Positions 29,603-38,137 of a stretch of DNA of 64,000 nucleotides are shown in pieces (positions within the stretch are counted from its first letter, which is position 1; each line of letters starts with the position of its first letter). Below the pieces are notes generated by a model. The model was not told where the DNA came from. It saw only the letters and a program-made list of their open reading frames with translations, and made no database searches. Both the position numbers and the translations under genes were made by a program. Location of the stretch: contig NZ_PDZL01000004.1 of the NCBI RefSeq assembly GCF_002735705.1, positions 186,001 to 250,000 on the forward strand. Reading direction: 5' to 3'. The DNA is from Janthinobacterium sp. BJB426. Lineage in GTDB: Bacteria > Pseudomonadota > Gammaproteobacteria > Burkholderiales > Burkholderiaceae_D.

Positions 29603-30256
29603 ATGCAAAAACATACGGTTTTCGAGGGCATCCTCGCACGGGGCATGGTCGGTATCGTGCGCGCCGACTCGCCCGATGTGGCGCTGCAGATCGCCGAGGC
29701 GTGCATCGCCGGTGGCATCACGGCGCTGGAAGTGGCGTTTACCACGCCCGACACCCTGGGCGTGCTGCGCACCCTGCGCGAACGCCATGGTCATGACGTG
29801 CTGCTGGGCGCGGGCACGGTGCTCGATACGGAAACGGCGCGCGCCGCCATCCTGGCCGGCGCCCAGTTCATCATTTCACCCAGCGTCAACGTGGAAACCA
29901 TCACGCTGTGCCAGCGCTACCAGGTGCTGTCCATGCCGGGGGCGATGACGCCGACGGAGATCGTCACGGCCCTGCAGGCCGGCGCCGACATCGTCAAGGT
30001 CTTCCCCGCCGAGATGTTCGGCCCCGCTTACATCAAGGCCCTGCGGGCACCCTTGCCGCAAGCGCCGTTGATGCCGACGGGCGGCGTGACGGTGGAGAAC
30101 CTGCATGAATGGTTTGCCAGCGGCGCCGTGGCCGTGGGCATTGGCAGCAGCCTCAGTGGTCCGGGCGCCACGGGAGATTACGCGTCCGTGACGGCGCGCG
30201 CGCAAGCTTTCGTGGCGAAGATGGCGGCCGTGCGCAAGGCTAAGTCTTCTGGCTAG
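29603..30256 (+). CDS. KDPG/KDPGal-type aldolase
   Basis: A 217-residue class I aldolase of the KDPG/KHG family. Visible motifs are GGITALEVAFTTPDTLG, LLGAGTVLDTE, the Schiff-base Lys in DIVKVFPAEMFGP, and LMPTGGVTVENL with a phosphate-binding GIGSSLSG. With DgoK it would split a 6-phospho-2-keto-3-deoxy sugar acid into pyruvate and glyceraldehyde 3-phosphate. The ATG at 29603 follows GAGAGAG; an 11-residue longer frame overlaps the lactonase and is less likely. It is the last clear gene of the sugar operon. Confidence 0.87.
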   Translation: MQKHTVFEGILARGMVGIVRADSPDVALQIAEACIAGGITALEVAFTTPDTLGVLRTLRERHGHDVLLGAGTVLDTETARAAILAGAQFIISPSVNVETITLCQRYQVLSMPGAMTPTEIVTALQAGADIVKVFPAEMFGPAYIKALRAPLPQAPLMPTGGVTVENLHEWFASGAVAVGIGSSLSGPGATGDYASVTARAQAFVAKMAAVRKAKSSG

Positions 30257-30320
30257 CTCCCGGCGGGACGGGAATCTGCTACGCTAGGCGGGCAATGTCG
30301 CACGCCTCATAGACCAGAAT

Positions 30321-30743
30321 ATGTCCAACATCGCCCGCATCCTGCAAGACAGCCGCATCATCGCCATCGTCGGCATGTCCGACAAGCCCGAACGCGCCAG
30401 CCATGAAGTGGCCGACTACCTGCTGCGGCATGGCTACCGCGTGTTGCCCGTCAATCCGGCGCTCGCCGGGCGCGACGTGCTGGGGCAGCGCGCTTACGCC
30501 ACCCTGACGGAGGCTGCGGCGGCGGTGGCACCGGCGCGCATCGACATCGTCGACTGCTTCCGCAAGTCGGAAGATATCCTGCCCATCGCCGAGGAAGCCA
30601 TCGCCGTCAAGGCCGGCTGTCTGTGGCTGCAGCTCGACATCGTCAACGAGCAGGCGGCGCAACTGGCGCGGGCGGCGGGACTCGATGTGGTGATGGATCA
30701 TTGCACAAAAATCGAGCACCGCAAGCTGGCGGTGGCGGCATGA
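30321..30743 (+). CDS. CoA-binding domain protein (YccU-like)
   Basis: A 140-residue Rossmann-fold protein. The CoA_binding domain is recognised by RIIAIVGMSDKPERASHEVADYLL and the pattern GYRVLPVNPAL, then VDCFRKSEDILPIAEEA and MDHCTKIEH. Family members bind CoA; the physiological role is unclear. The gene begins a new unit 64 bases after the aldolase and overlaps the following polyphosphate kinase gene (ATGA), so the two are probably co-translated. Confidence 0.85.
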   Translation: MSNIARILQDSRIIAIVGMSDKPERASHEVADYLLRHGYRVLPVNPALAGRDVLGQRAYATLTEAAAAVAPARIDIVDCFRKSEDILPIAEEAIAVKAGCLWLQLDIVNEQAAQLARAAGLDVVMDHCTKIEHRKLAVAA

Positions 30744-31582
30744 AGGCGCGCACGCAATTTCGCGCCGGCAAGGGTTTTGACCTGAGCGAGGATTTCGCCG
30801 GCAAGCGCCTGCTGGGCGCCGCCACCAAGGCGGCCAACAAGAAGCTGACGCCGGCCCAGTGCAAGGCCATCGATCGCGAGGAAACCGTGGCCCTGACGGC
30901 GCAGATCGCCGAGTGCCAGAGCATGCTGTATGCGCAGCACAAAAAGAAGCTGTTGCTGGTCTTGCAGGGCATGGATACGTCGGGCAAGGATGGCACGGTC
31001 AAGGCGATCTTCAGCAACATCAACCCGATGGGCATCCGCGCCGTGGCGTTCAAGGGACCCACCGATATCGAACTGGCGCACGACTACCTGTGGCGCGTGC
31101 ACCAGCACGTGCCCGTCAAGGGCGAGATCGCCATCTTCAACCGCAGCCATTACGAGGATGTGCTGATCACGCGCGTGCAGGACATGATCGACAAGGCCGA
31201 ATGCCAGCGCCGCTACGCGCAGATCCGCGATTTCGAGCGCATGCTGAGCGAAACAGGCACCGTCATCCTGAAAATCTTCCTGCATATCTCGAAGGACGAG
31301 CAGCGCGGACGGCTGCAGGAGCGGCTCGACGATCCCGACCGCCAGTGGAAGTTCGACCCCAACGATATCGCCCAGCGCAAGAAGTGGGATGGCTACCAGC
31401 GCGCCTATGAAACGGCGATCCGCGAGACGGATGCCGACCACGCGCCGTGGTACGTGGTGCCATCGAACTCCAAGACGCAGCGCAACCTGGTGGTGGCGTC
31501 CCTGCTGCTGGAAACCCTGCAGGGCATGAAGCTGGAATACCCGGCGCCGGACCCGAAACTGTCGTCTTTCAAGGTCGAGTAG
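30740..31582 (+). CDS. Polyphosphate kinase 2 family protein
   Basis: A 280-residue PPK2-type enzyme. The Walker A region is LLVLQGMDTSGKDGTVKAIF near residue 72, and the lid and Walker B segments follow as FNRSHYEDVLITRV and KWDGYQRAYE. The family transfers phosphate between polyphosphate and nucleotides. The subclass (acting on AMP, ADP or GDP) cannot be told with certainty. The start overlaps the CoA-binding protein stop. A longer frame from 30623 lies inside that gene and is rejected. Confidence 0.88.
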   Translation: MKARTQFRAGKGFDLSEDFAGKRLLGAATKAANKKLTPAQCKAIDREETVALTAQIAECQSMLYAQHKKKLLLVLQGMDTSGKDGTVKAIFSNINPMGIRAVAFKGPTDIELAHDYLWRVHQHVPVKGEIAIFNRSHYEDVLITRVQDMIDKAECQRRYAQIRDFERMLSETGTVILKIFLHISKDEQRGRLQERLDDPDRQWKFDPNDIAQRKKWDGYQRAYETAIRETDADHAPWYVVPSNSKTQRNLVVASLLLETLQGMKLEYPAPDPKLSSFKVE

Positions 31583-31662
31583 TTCCGCGCATCGCCTGCG
31601 GAATCGGCCGCGCTGTGGCATAGTATCCCTCGTCGATAATTCAAACCAGACCGGAGATCCAT

Positions 31663-33117
31663 ATGCTGCAGTTGAAAGATCCTACCTTGTTGCGTCACCA
31701 GGCTTACGTGAATGGAGCCTGGGCGGATGCCGATGGTGGCCAGACGATTAATGTGAGCAATCCCGCCACGGGCGAGCATATCGGCACGGTGCCCCTGATG
31801 GGAGCAGCCGAGACGCGCCGCGCCATCGAGGCGGCCAATGCCGCCTGGCCCGCCTGGCGCAAGAAGACGGCCAAGGAACGCGCCGCCGTGCTGCGCCGCT
31901 GGCATGACCTGATCCTGGAAAACGCCGACGACCTGGCGCTGATCATGACCACCGAGCAGGGCAAGCCGCTGCCGGAAGCGAAGGGCGAAGTGCAGTTCGG
32001 CGCCTCGTTCATCGAGTGGTTTGCCGAAGAAGGCAAGCGCGTTGCGGGCGACACCCTGCAATCGCCATGGCCGGACCGCCGCCTGGTCATCACCAAGGAA
32101 CCGATCGGCGTGTGCGCCGCCATCACGCCGTGGAACTTCCCCGCCGCCATGATCACCCGCAAGGTCGGCCCGGCCCTGGCCGCGGGCTGCCCGATGGTCT
32201 TGAAACCGGCGGAAGCGACGCCGTTTTCCGCGCTGGCGCTGGCCGTGCTGGCCGAGCGCGCGGGCGTACCTGCCGGCGTGTTCAGCATCGTTACGGGCGC
32301 GCCGAAAGACATCGGCGGCGAAATGACGTCGAATCCCATCGTGCGCAAGCTGACGTTTACGGGTTCGACCCAGGTGGGCCGCCTGCTGGCGGAACAGTGC
32401 GCGCCAACGATCAAGAAACTGTCGTTGGAACTGGGCGGCAATGCGCCGTTCATCGTCTTCGACGATGCCGACCTGGATGCGGCTGTGGAAGGCGCCATCG
32501 CCTCGAAATACCGCAATGCGGGCCAGACCTGCGTGTGCGCCAACCGCCTGTACGTACAGGACAGCGTGTATGACGCGTTTGCCGAAAAATTGGTGGCCGC
32601 CGTGGCCAAGCTGAAGGTCGGCAATGGGATCGAGGCGGGCGTCACGCAAGGCCCGCTGATCGACGCCAAGGCTGTCGCCAAGGTGGAAGAACACGTGGCC
32701 GACGCGCTGGGCAAGGGCGGCCGCCTGCTGGCCGGCGGCAAGCGCCATGCGCTGGGCAATGGCTTCTTCGAGCCGACCATCATCGCCGATGTGACGAACG
32801 ACATGCGCGTGGCCACCGAGGAAACCTTCGGCCCGCTGGCGCCCCTGTTCCGCTTCAAGACGGACGATGAAGTGATCGCCCTGGCCAACAACACGGAATT
32901 CGGCCTGGCCGCCTACTTCTATTCGCGCGACATCGGCCGTATCTGGCGCGTGGCCGAAGGCCTGGAAACGGGCATGGTCGGCGTCAACACGGGCCTGATC
33001 TCGAACGAGATCGCCCCCTTCGGCGGCGTCAAGCAATCGGGCCTGGGCCGTGAAGGGTCGACCTACGGTATCGAAGACTATCTCGTCATCAAATACATTT
33101 GCATGGGCGGGATCTAA
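31663..33117 (+). CDS. gabD: NAD(P)-dependent succinate-semialdehyde dehydrogenase (GabD type)
   Basis: A 484-residue aldehyde dehydrogenase. The catalytic Glu256 is in SLELGGN and the nucleophile Cys290 in NAGQTCVCANRLYV, a pair of cysteines seen in redox-sensitive GabD enzymes. The sequence is full length. It oxidises succinate semialdehyde to succinate. Because it lies close after the sugar island and 2-ketoglutarate semialdehyde is a similar substrate, it could complete the Weimberg pathway. That is inference only; two unrelated genes intervene and the N-terminal pattern is GabD-like. Confidence 0.88.
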   Translation: MLQLKDPTLLRHQAYVNGAWADADGGQTINVSNPATGEHIGTVPLMGAAETRRAIEAANAAWPAWRKKTAKERAAVLRRWHDLILENADDLALIMTTEQGKPLPEAKGEVQFGASFIEWFAEEGKRVAGDTLQSPWPDRRLVITKEPIGVCAAITPWNFPAAMITRKVGPALAAGCPMVLKPAEATPFSALALAVLAERAGVPAGVFSIVTGAPKDIGGEMTSNPIVRKLTFTGSTQVGRLLAEQCAPTIKKLSLELGGNAPFIVFDDADLDAAVEGAIASKYRNAGQTCVCANRLYVQDSVYDAFAEKLVAAVAKLKVGNGIEAGVTQGPLIDAKAVAKVEEHVADALGKGGRLLAGGKRHALGNGFFEPTIIADVTNDMRVATEETFGPLAPLFRFKTDDEVIALANNTEFGLAAYFYSRDIGRIWRVAEGLETGMVGVNTGLISNEIAPFGGVKQSGLGREGSTYGIEDYLVIKYICMGGI

Positions 33118-33123
33118 GGCCGC

Positions 33124-34260
33124 TTAACGCGAGCCGCGGCGCGCGGCGAGGCGGTCCAGCATGCCCTTGACCGCTTCCATCTGCGTGCCGCTCTTGCGGT
33201 AGAAATCCGGGTCGATCGGATTGATGCTGGTGTAGCCCCAGAAATCCCAGCAGCCTTTCGGGTTGTACGGGTAGACGGGGCTCGGTTCGGCTTGCGGATA
33301 CAGCACGATGATCTTGTTGGCGTCCGCCACCTGGTTGTAGCCGGTGCTGGTATAGAAACGGTCGCCGATCGCCTGCGTCGTTTGCAGGCAGCCGTGGAAC
33401 ACCACGTGCACGCGGCAGCTCTCGCTGTCGCAGGCTTTCGGGATGTAGGCGTAGCCCGTATTGTTCATGCTCGAGTACGCGTTCTGGATGAAGCTGCGCT
33501 GGTTGAAGGCGATCAGCTTTCCCGTCAAGGTGGTCGCCGACGGTTGCAGGTCCGGGTACAGGTGCTGCAGGATGTCGCGCGCCTGCACGAAGTCGCAGTC
33601 ATTGATGAAGGGCGACGCCGTTACATCGCAAGCCTTGTCCTGGTTGTTGTCCGTGATGATGGCATGGCCTGCGCCGACATTGTCGACGAAGCGGATCTGC
33701 TCGGCCGGCGTGCCCGCCAGCGCATAGAATTTTCCCACCTGCTCCACCACCGGCTGCGTCACGGTCCGGTCTTTCGTTCCGCTGAACAGATACACGCGCT
33801 GGCGTTTCAGGTTGGCCGTGTCGTCGATGAGACGGGCGCGCGCAAAATCGTTCGCCGCGCGCAGCAATTCGCTGGCGACGGGCGGCGCCACCTGCGCGCT
33901 GCCGGGATTCATGCAGGTGGTCAGGGCATTCGTCAGGTAGGGGATGTAGGGGAAGCGGCCCGGCTGGCCCGAGCAGAAATACGGACCGCCCGCGATGATG
34001 CCGGCGCCGGCCACCGTAGCCGAGTAGGCGACGGCAAACTGCGCCGCCATGAAGCCGCCCGAGGACAGGCCGGACACGGTGGTCTGGCTCAGGTCAGCCT
34101 GGTAGCCGGGCAGGGCGGGGGCGTCCTTGGTCGTGGCGGGCTTGACGGCCTTGGCCGTCGTGGCGGCGTGCGCGCCGCCTGGCGCCAGGATGAGCAGGCT
34201 GGCGGCCAGCAGGGCGGTGGTTAGTGTAGTCAGGTGCGCGGTCAGGTGCGGGAAGGGCAT
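33124..34260 (-). CDS. Secreted PHB depolymerase-like esterase
   Basis: A 378-residue exported hydrolase. The signal peptide is hydrophobic (LTTALLAASLLILAPGGAHA). The nucleophile Ser is in VSGLSSGGFMAAQF, and a late segment has HVVFHGCLQTTQ and YPQAEPSP, typical of polyhydroxybutyrate depolymerase-type proteins. It likely acts on short-chain polyester outside the cytoplasm. The ATG at 34260 has a CTGGAG ribosome site and begins a clean signal peptide; the 26-residue longer frame is rejected. It ends 6 bases from convergent gabD. Confidence 0.83.
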   Translation of the reverse strand: MPFPHLTAHLTTLTTALLAASLLILAPGGAHAATTAKAVKPATTKDAPALPGYQADLSQTTVSGLSSGGFMAAQFAVAYSATVAGAGIIAGGPYFCSGQPGRFPYIPYLTNALTTCMNPGSAQVAPPVASELLRAANDFARARLIDDTANLKRQRVYLFSGTKDRTVTQPVVEQVGKFYALAGTPAEQIRFVDNVGAGHAIITDNNQDKACDVTASPFINDCDFVQARDILQHLYPDLQPSATTLTGKLIAFNQRSFIQNAYSSMNNTGYAYIPKACDSESCRVHVVFHGCLQTTQAIGDRFYTSTGYNQVADANKIIVLYPQAEPSPVYPYNPKGCWDFWGYTSINPIDPDFYRKSGTQMEAVKGMLDRLAARRGSR

Positions 34261-34441
34261 GGCGACTCCAGAAGGCAAGGAAAGGGACAGGAAGGCCGAG
34301 CATAGGTAAAAAAACTGTGCTTTGGGCAAGTACTGCACCGTCGTTGATGTCGCTCAAGCAATCGCTGTTGTTGTCCGTCTCATACGCGCGCGCGGCGTTT
34401 GACATAGAATGGTTTTTTTCCGTTCAACCATGGTGCCCTTC

Positions 34442-35035
34442 ATGTCCAAGACCCTTGCCCAGCTGTTTGCGCTCACCACCCTTGCCGCCGGCGCCAGCCT
34501 GGCCATGCCGGCCCATGCCGCCGACACCGCGCCAGCTGCCGCCGCGTCAGCGGCCTGCCCCGCCATCCTCAAGCAGACTTTCAACCGCCTGCAGGATGAA
34601 GCGCCGCAAAACCTGTGCCAGTATGCGGGCAAGGTCGTGCTGGTGGTCAATACGGCCAGTTATTGTGGTTTTACCAATCAGTATGAAGGGCTCGAGGCGC
34701 TGTACGCCAAGTACGGCAGCAAGGGCCTGGTAGTACTGGGCTTCCCGTCGAACGATTTCGGCAAGCAGGAGCCCGGCAACAGCAAGGAAATCGCCGATTT
34801 CTGCTACAACACCTATGGCGTGAAGTTCCCCATGTTTTCGAAGTCCGTCGTCTCCGGTCCTACGCCGAATCCGCTGTACGTGGACCTGATCAAGCAGACG
34901 GGCAAGACCCCGGCCTGGAATTTCCACAAATACCTGATCGACCGCCACGGTAAAGTGGTGGAAAGCTTCCCCAGCAAGGTGACGCCGGACGACAAGAAAC
35001 TCGTTGGCGCGGTGGAAAAAGCGCTGGCGCTGTAA
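34442..35035 (+). CDS. Exported glutathione peroxidase-like protein (Cys type)
   Basis: A protein of about 197 residues with an N-terminal signal peptide (LFALTTLAAGASLAMPAHA). The peroxidatic Cys is in NTASYCGFTNQYEG; FPSNDFGKQEPG gives the Gln and WNFHKYLIDRHG the Trp and Asn of the active site. It reduces peroxides, probably using thioredoxin-like donors, in the periplasm. ATG codons at 34409, 34430 and 34442 are all possible and none has a good ribosome site; the last best frames the signal peptide. A terminator follows. Confidence 0.85.
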   Translation: MSKTLAQLFALTTLAAGASLAMPAHAADTAPAAAASAACPAILKQTFNRLQDEAPQNLCQYAGKVVLVVNTASYCGFTNQYEGLEALYAKYGSKGLVVLGFPSNDFGKQEPGNSKEIADFCYNTYGVKFPMFSKSVVSGPTPNPLYVDLIKQTGKTPAWNFHKYLIDRHGKVVESFPSKVTPDDKKLVGAVEKALAL

Positions 35036-35048
35036 GTTGCCGAGACGC

Positions 35049-35076
35049 AAGCAGGCTTGATCGCCTGCTTTTTTTT
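35049..35076 (+). terminator. Intrinsic terminator after the glutathione peroxidase gene
   Basis: AAGCAGGC at 35049-35056 pairs with GCCTGCTT at 35063-35070 around a 6-nt loop, and a run of T follows to 35076. It begins 13 bases after the stop codon. Confidence 0.93.
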
Positions 35077-35150
35077 AATGCCGCGCTTGTCGTCTTGCCA
35101 TCATTGTCCTAAGCTGGTTGTTCGCGTTTGTCACAACCAAGGAGAACATC

Positions 35151-35510
35151 ATGGCGTATGTCGATGGATTTGTGGTACCCGTACCGAAGGCCAAGCTCGA
35201 TGCCTATCTGGCCATGTCGCGCAGTTGCGGCGCCGTCTGGCGCGAATATGGCGCGCTGGAATTTCGCGAATGCGTGGGCGACGATGTCAAGCCAGGCAAG
35301 CTGACTTCGTTCCCGCAGGCGGTGGACTTGCAAGATGGCGAAGTGGTGGTGTTTTCCTGGATCGTGTATGCGTCGCGCGCCAAGCGCGATGAAATCAACG
35401 ACAAGGTCATGAAAGACCCGCGCCTGGCCGAGATGATGGACCCGGCCAAGCTGCCGTTCGATGGCAAGCGGATGATCTACGGCGGTTACGAGATGCAGGT
35501 AGATCTCTAG
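35151..35510 (+). CDS. DUF1428 family protein
   Basis: A 119-residue protein starting MAYVDGFVVPVPKAKLDAYL, the usual start of the DUF1428 family, which has a dimeric ferredoxin-like fold (YbaA-like). The function is unknown; relatives are sometimes linked to stress. The ATG at 35151 has a strong AAGGAGA site, so the longer frame from 35118 is rejected. It is probably monocistronic. Confidence 0.87.
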   Translation: MAYVDGFVVPVPKAKLDAYLAMSRSCGAVWREYGALEFRECVGDDVKPGKLTSFPQAVDLQDGEVVVFSWIVYASRAKRDEINDKVMKDPRLAEMMDPAKLPFDGKRMIYGGYEMQVDL

Positions 35511-35594
35511 CGACTGAAACAGTCCATGGCGGCGTTGCAATGCCTCGTCGTGCCGTTGCACTGCCTTCGGCAATGCGCCTTGCCTTGAACGGTT

Positions 35595-37439
35595 TCAGGC
35601 GCTAGCGATAATATGTGCCGGCAGCGCCCCGCGCAGCGCATTGCACACGACGATCGCATCGGCCCGCGCCAGCATGGCGCGCGTGATGATGGTTTCCTGC
35701 GCGTTCCAGGCGGGATCGGCCAGCATGGCGGCGCGCTGCACGCCGGGCAGCAGGCCGCAGGACAGGGGCGGCGTGTGCCAGCGGCCGTCCAGGCGGACGA
35801 AGACATTGCTGCGTCCGCCCTCGGTCAATTCGCCCCGTTCGTTAAAGAACAGCATGTCGAAGCCGCCTTGCGCTTCGGCCGCGCGCCAGGCCGCATCGTA
35901 GCGCGCGCGCACGCTGCTCTTGTGACGCAGGAACAGGTCGTCGGCAGTCGTGGCGTCGGGCGCCAGCAGGATGTTGACTGTCTCCGGCAAGGCGGTGAGG
36001 GCACCGCTTTGCGTCGTAAACCGGCCATCCTGGCGCAGCGCCAGGCGCAGGCGGAACGGGACATCATCGGGGCGTGCTGCGCAGGCTGTCTGCAGCGCGG
36101 CGCGGGCGGCATCTTGGTCCCAGGTAAAACCGAAGTAGGCGCAGGAGGCGGCCAGGCGTGCCAGGTGGCGCTCTTGCTGGCGGCAGCCATCGTTGCGGCT
36201 GGCGTGCAGGGTCTCGAACAGTTCGAAGTCGTTCGTGAGGCCCGTGAGGAAGCGGGCCTTGAGCTGGCATTCCGCAAATTCCTCGTGCGGGTCGCTGTCC
36301 AGGACGATACCGGCGCCCACGCCCATCTCGCCGCGCCGGATGCCGTCAGGGCCAGCCGGCTGCAAGGCCAGGGTGCGGATCGGCACGGACATGCAGAAAT
36401 CGCCCACGGCGTGGGCGGCGCCGGCGGCTGGCGGATCGAACCAGCCGATGGCGCCCGTGTAGATGCCGCGTGGCGCTGGTTCCAGTTCGGCGATGATTTC
36501 CATGGTGCGGCGTTTTGGCGCGCCCGTGATCGAGCCGCATGGATACAAGGCCTGGAAGATGTCGGCCAGGCTGGCGTCGCCGCGCAAGCGCGCCTGCACG
36601 GTGGAGGTCATTTGCAGCACGCTGCTGTAGCGCGTCACCTCGAACAGGGCCGGCACCTTGACGGAGCCCGTGACGGCGATGCGGCCGATATCGTTGCGCA
36701 GCAGGTCCACGATCATCAGGTTTTCCGCGCGGTTCTTCGGATCGGCAGACAAGGCCGCGGCGCGGCGCGCGTTTTCTGCCGTTTGTTCAGGCGGGGCGGC
36801 CGGCGCCGTGCCCTTCATGGGACGCGCCATCAACTCGCCCTGCGCATGGCGCACGAACAGTTCCGGCGACAGCGACAGCAGGGCGCCGCCATCGGGTAGC
36901 ATTACCAGCGCGCCGTAGGGCACGGGCTGGCGCGCACGCAGCCGCGCATACAGGGCCAGGGGCGAGCCGAAAGCATCGAAGCGCAAGCGATACGTGTAGT
37001 TGACCTGATAGGTGTCGCCAGCCACGATATAGTCGTGGATGCGGTGCAGTGCCTGCGTGAATTCGGCCTGATCCACGTTCGCGCGGATATCGGCCACGCC
37101 GGCCGGCGCGGCGTCCGCGCTGACGCGCTCGTCCAGCCACTGCGCCACCTCGTCCTGCGACAGCTGCGTGCAATGCTCGAAGACGAGCACTTGCGCCAGC
37201 GGCGGCGCGTTGATACCTGCCGCGCGCGGCGGCATGGCCAGCAAATGCGCGCCCAGCTCGTAGCTGCACACGCTGACGGCGTACTGGCCGCGATGTAAGG
37301 CCTCTTGCAGCCCTTCAAGCAGGGCCGGCCACTGTCGCCCCTCGGTGCACTGCAAGACTGCCGCCAGGCCCGTGTACAGGCGCGAACCGGCGCCCGGAGT
37401 GCTGGCGTCGTCGAGCAGGGCGAAACAGTCGGTGTGCAT
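35595..37439 (-). CDS. pabB: Fused aminodeoxychorismate synthase component I and lyase (PabB-PabC)
   Basis: A 614-residue fusion. The first 400 residues are a chorismate-binding PabB domain (AGDTYQVNYTYRLRF, MARPMKGTAPA and FCMSVPIRTLAL). The rest is a PLP-dependent class IV aminotransferase-like PabC domain, beginning near FELFETLHAS, with the PLP Lys in FLRHKSSVRARYDAAW and ERGELTEGGRSNVFV. Together they make 4-aminobenzoate for folate from chorismate. The glutaminase PabA is not in this window. The fusion is known in several betaproteobacteria. The gene is monocistronic. Confidence 0.93.
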   Translation of the reverse strand: MHTDCFALLDDASTPGAGSRLYTGLAAVLQCTEGRQWPALLEGLQEALHRGQYAVSVCSYELGAHLLAMPPRAAGINAPPLAQVLVFEHCTQLSQDEVAQWLDERVSADAAPAGVADIRANVDQAEFTQALHRIHDYIVAGDTYQVNYTYRLRFDAFGSPLALYARLRARQPVPYGALVMLPDGGALLSLSPELFVRHAQGELMARPMKGTAPAAPPEQTAENARRAAALSADPKNRAENLMIVDLLRNDIGRIAVTGSVKVPALFEVTRYSSVLQMTSTVQARLRGDASLADIFQALYPCGSITGAPKRRTMEIIAELEPAPRGIYTGAIGWFDPPAAGAAHAVGDFCMSVPIRTLALQPAGPDGIRRGEMGVGAGIVLDSDPHEEFAECQLKARFLTGLTNDFELFETLHASRNDGCRQQERHLARLAASCAYFGFTWDQDAARAALQTACAARPDDVPFRLRLALRQDGRFTTQSGALTALPETVNILLAPDATTADDLFLRHKSSVRARYDAAWRAAEAQGGFDMLFFNERGELTEGGRSNVFVRLDGRWHTPPLSCGLLPGVQRAAMLADPAWNAQETIITRAMLARADAIVVCNALRGALPAHIIASA

Positions 37440-37460
37440 GGGGACAGCCGCAGCGGTGAC

Positions 37461-38036
37461 TTACCCCAGCAGCATGGCGATTTGCAGCGCCGCTTCCTGG
37501 GAGGGATTGATCTTGAAGCCGCTCTTGGCGTAGCGGTGCCAGCGTCCGATGACGAAGCTGACGATCAGGGTGGCGCGCGCCGCCACTTCGCTTTCCTTGC
37601 CATGGCCTTCGGCGGCGGCCACGCGCAAGGCCTGCTTGAGCGCCAGTTCCACGCGGTCGTAGAACTGGTTCATGCGCACTTGCAGGCGCTCGTCCTCATT
37701 GACCAGCGCATCGCCGATCAATACGCGCGTCATGCCCGGATTGCTGATGGCGAAATTGAGCAGCATGCCGATGATGTCGCGCGTTTGCGTCATGCCGTCG
37801 CTGTGCTTTTCCGCGATCTGGTTGATCAGGCCGAAGACGCTCGACTCGATGAATTCGATCAGCCCTTCGAACATTTGCGCCTTGCTGGCGAAATGGCGGT
37901 ACAGGGCCGCTTCCGACACGGTCAGTCTGGCTGCCAGTGCGGCAGTGGTGATCTTTTCGCCTTTCGGCTGCTCCAGCATTGCGGCGAGGGCCTGAAGAAT
38001 TTGTAGCCTGCGTTGGCCCGGCGGTGTGCTTGCCAT
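37461..38036 (-). CDS. slmA: Nucleoid occlusion factor SlmA, TetR family
   Basis: A 191-residue TetR-like DNA-binding protein. The helix-turn-helix is KITTAALAARLTVSEAALYRHFASK, of which ALYRHF is the TetR hallmark; LIEFIESSVFGLIN follows, as in SlmA. It binds chromosomal sites and blocks FtsZ assembly over the nucleoid. The ATG at 38036 begins MASTPPGQRR and has an AAGAGA site; the longer frame to 38141 is rejected. Its neighbours (PabBC and a HAD nucleotidase) match the usual SlmA context in betaproteobacteria. Confidence 0.9.
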   Translation of the reverse strand: MASTPPGQRRLQILQALAAMLEQPKGEKITTAALAARLTVSEAALYRHFASKAQMFEGLIEFIESSVFGLINQIAEKHSDGMTQTRDIIGMLLNFAISNPGMTRVLIGDALVNEDERLQVRMNQFYDRVELALKQALRVAAAEGHGKESEVAARATLIVSFVIGRWHRYAKSGFKINPSQEAALQIAMLLG

Positions 38037-38101
38037 ATTTTCTCTTGTCGTTAAAAAAAATGCTGCCTTGATGGGAGGTCCGTCACCGCCGCTAGCGGTG
38101 C

Positions 38102-38125
38102 GGCTTCCGGCGTCAACCGGAAGCC
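38102..38125 (-). other. Hairpin between the nucleotidase gene and slmA
   Basis: GGCTTCCGG at 38102-38110 and CCGGAAGCC at 38117-38125 form a perfect 9-bp stem with a 6-nt loop. It lies just after the nucleotidase stop on the minus strand. A T-run appears only 40 bases later, so it is at best a weak terminator or a 3'-end stabiliser. Confidence 0.5.
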
Positions 38126-38137
38126 CAGGAGTCCCCT

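Noticed and set aside
31663..33117. Calling this gene 2-ketoglutarate semialdehyde dehydrogenase of the xylose pathway
   Set aside because: Its sequence pattern is GabD-like, and two unrelated genes separate it from the sugar operon. The role is possible but not shown.
35511..35594. A possible long hairpin between DUF1428 and pabBC
   Set aside because: The matching arms near CTGAAAC and GTTTCAG are imperfect and far apart. No T-run follows, so I do not call a terminator.
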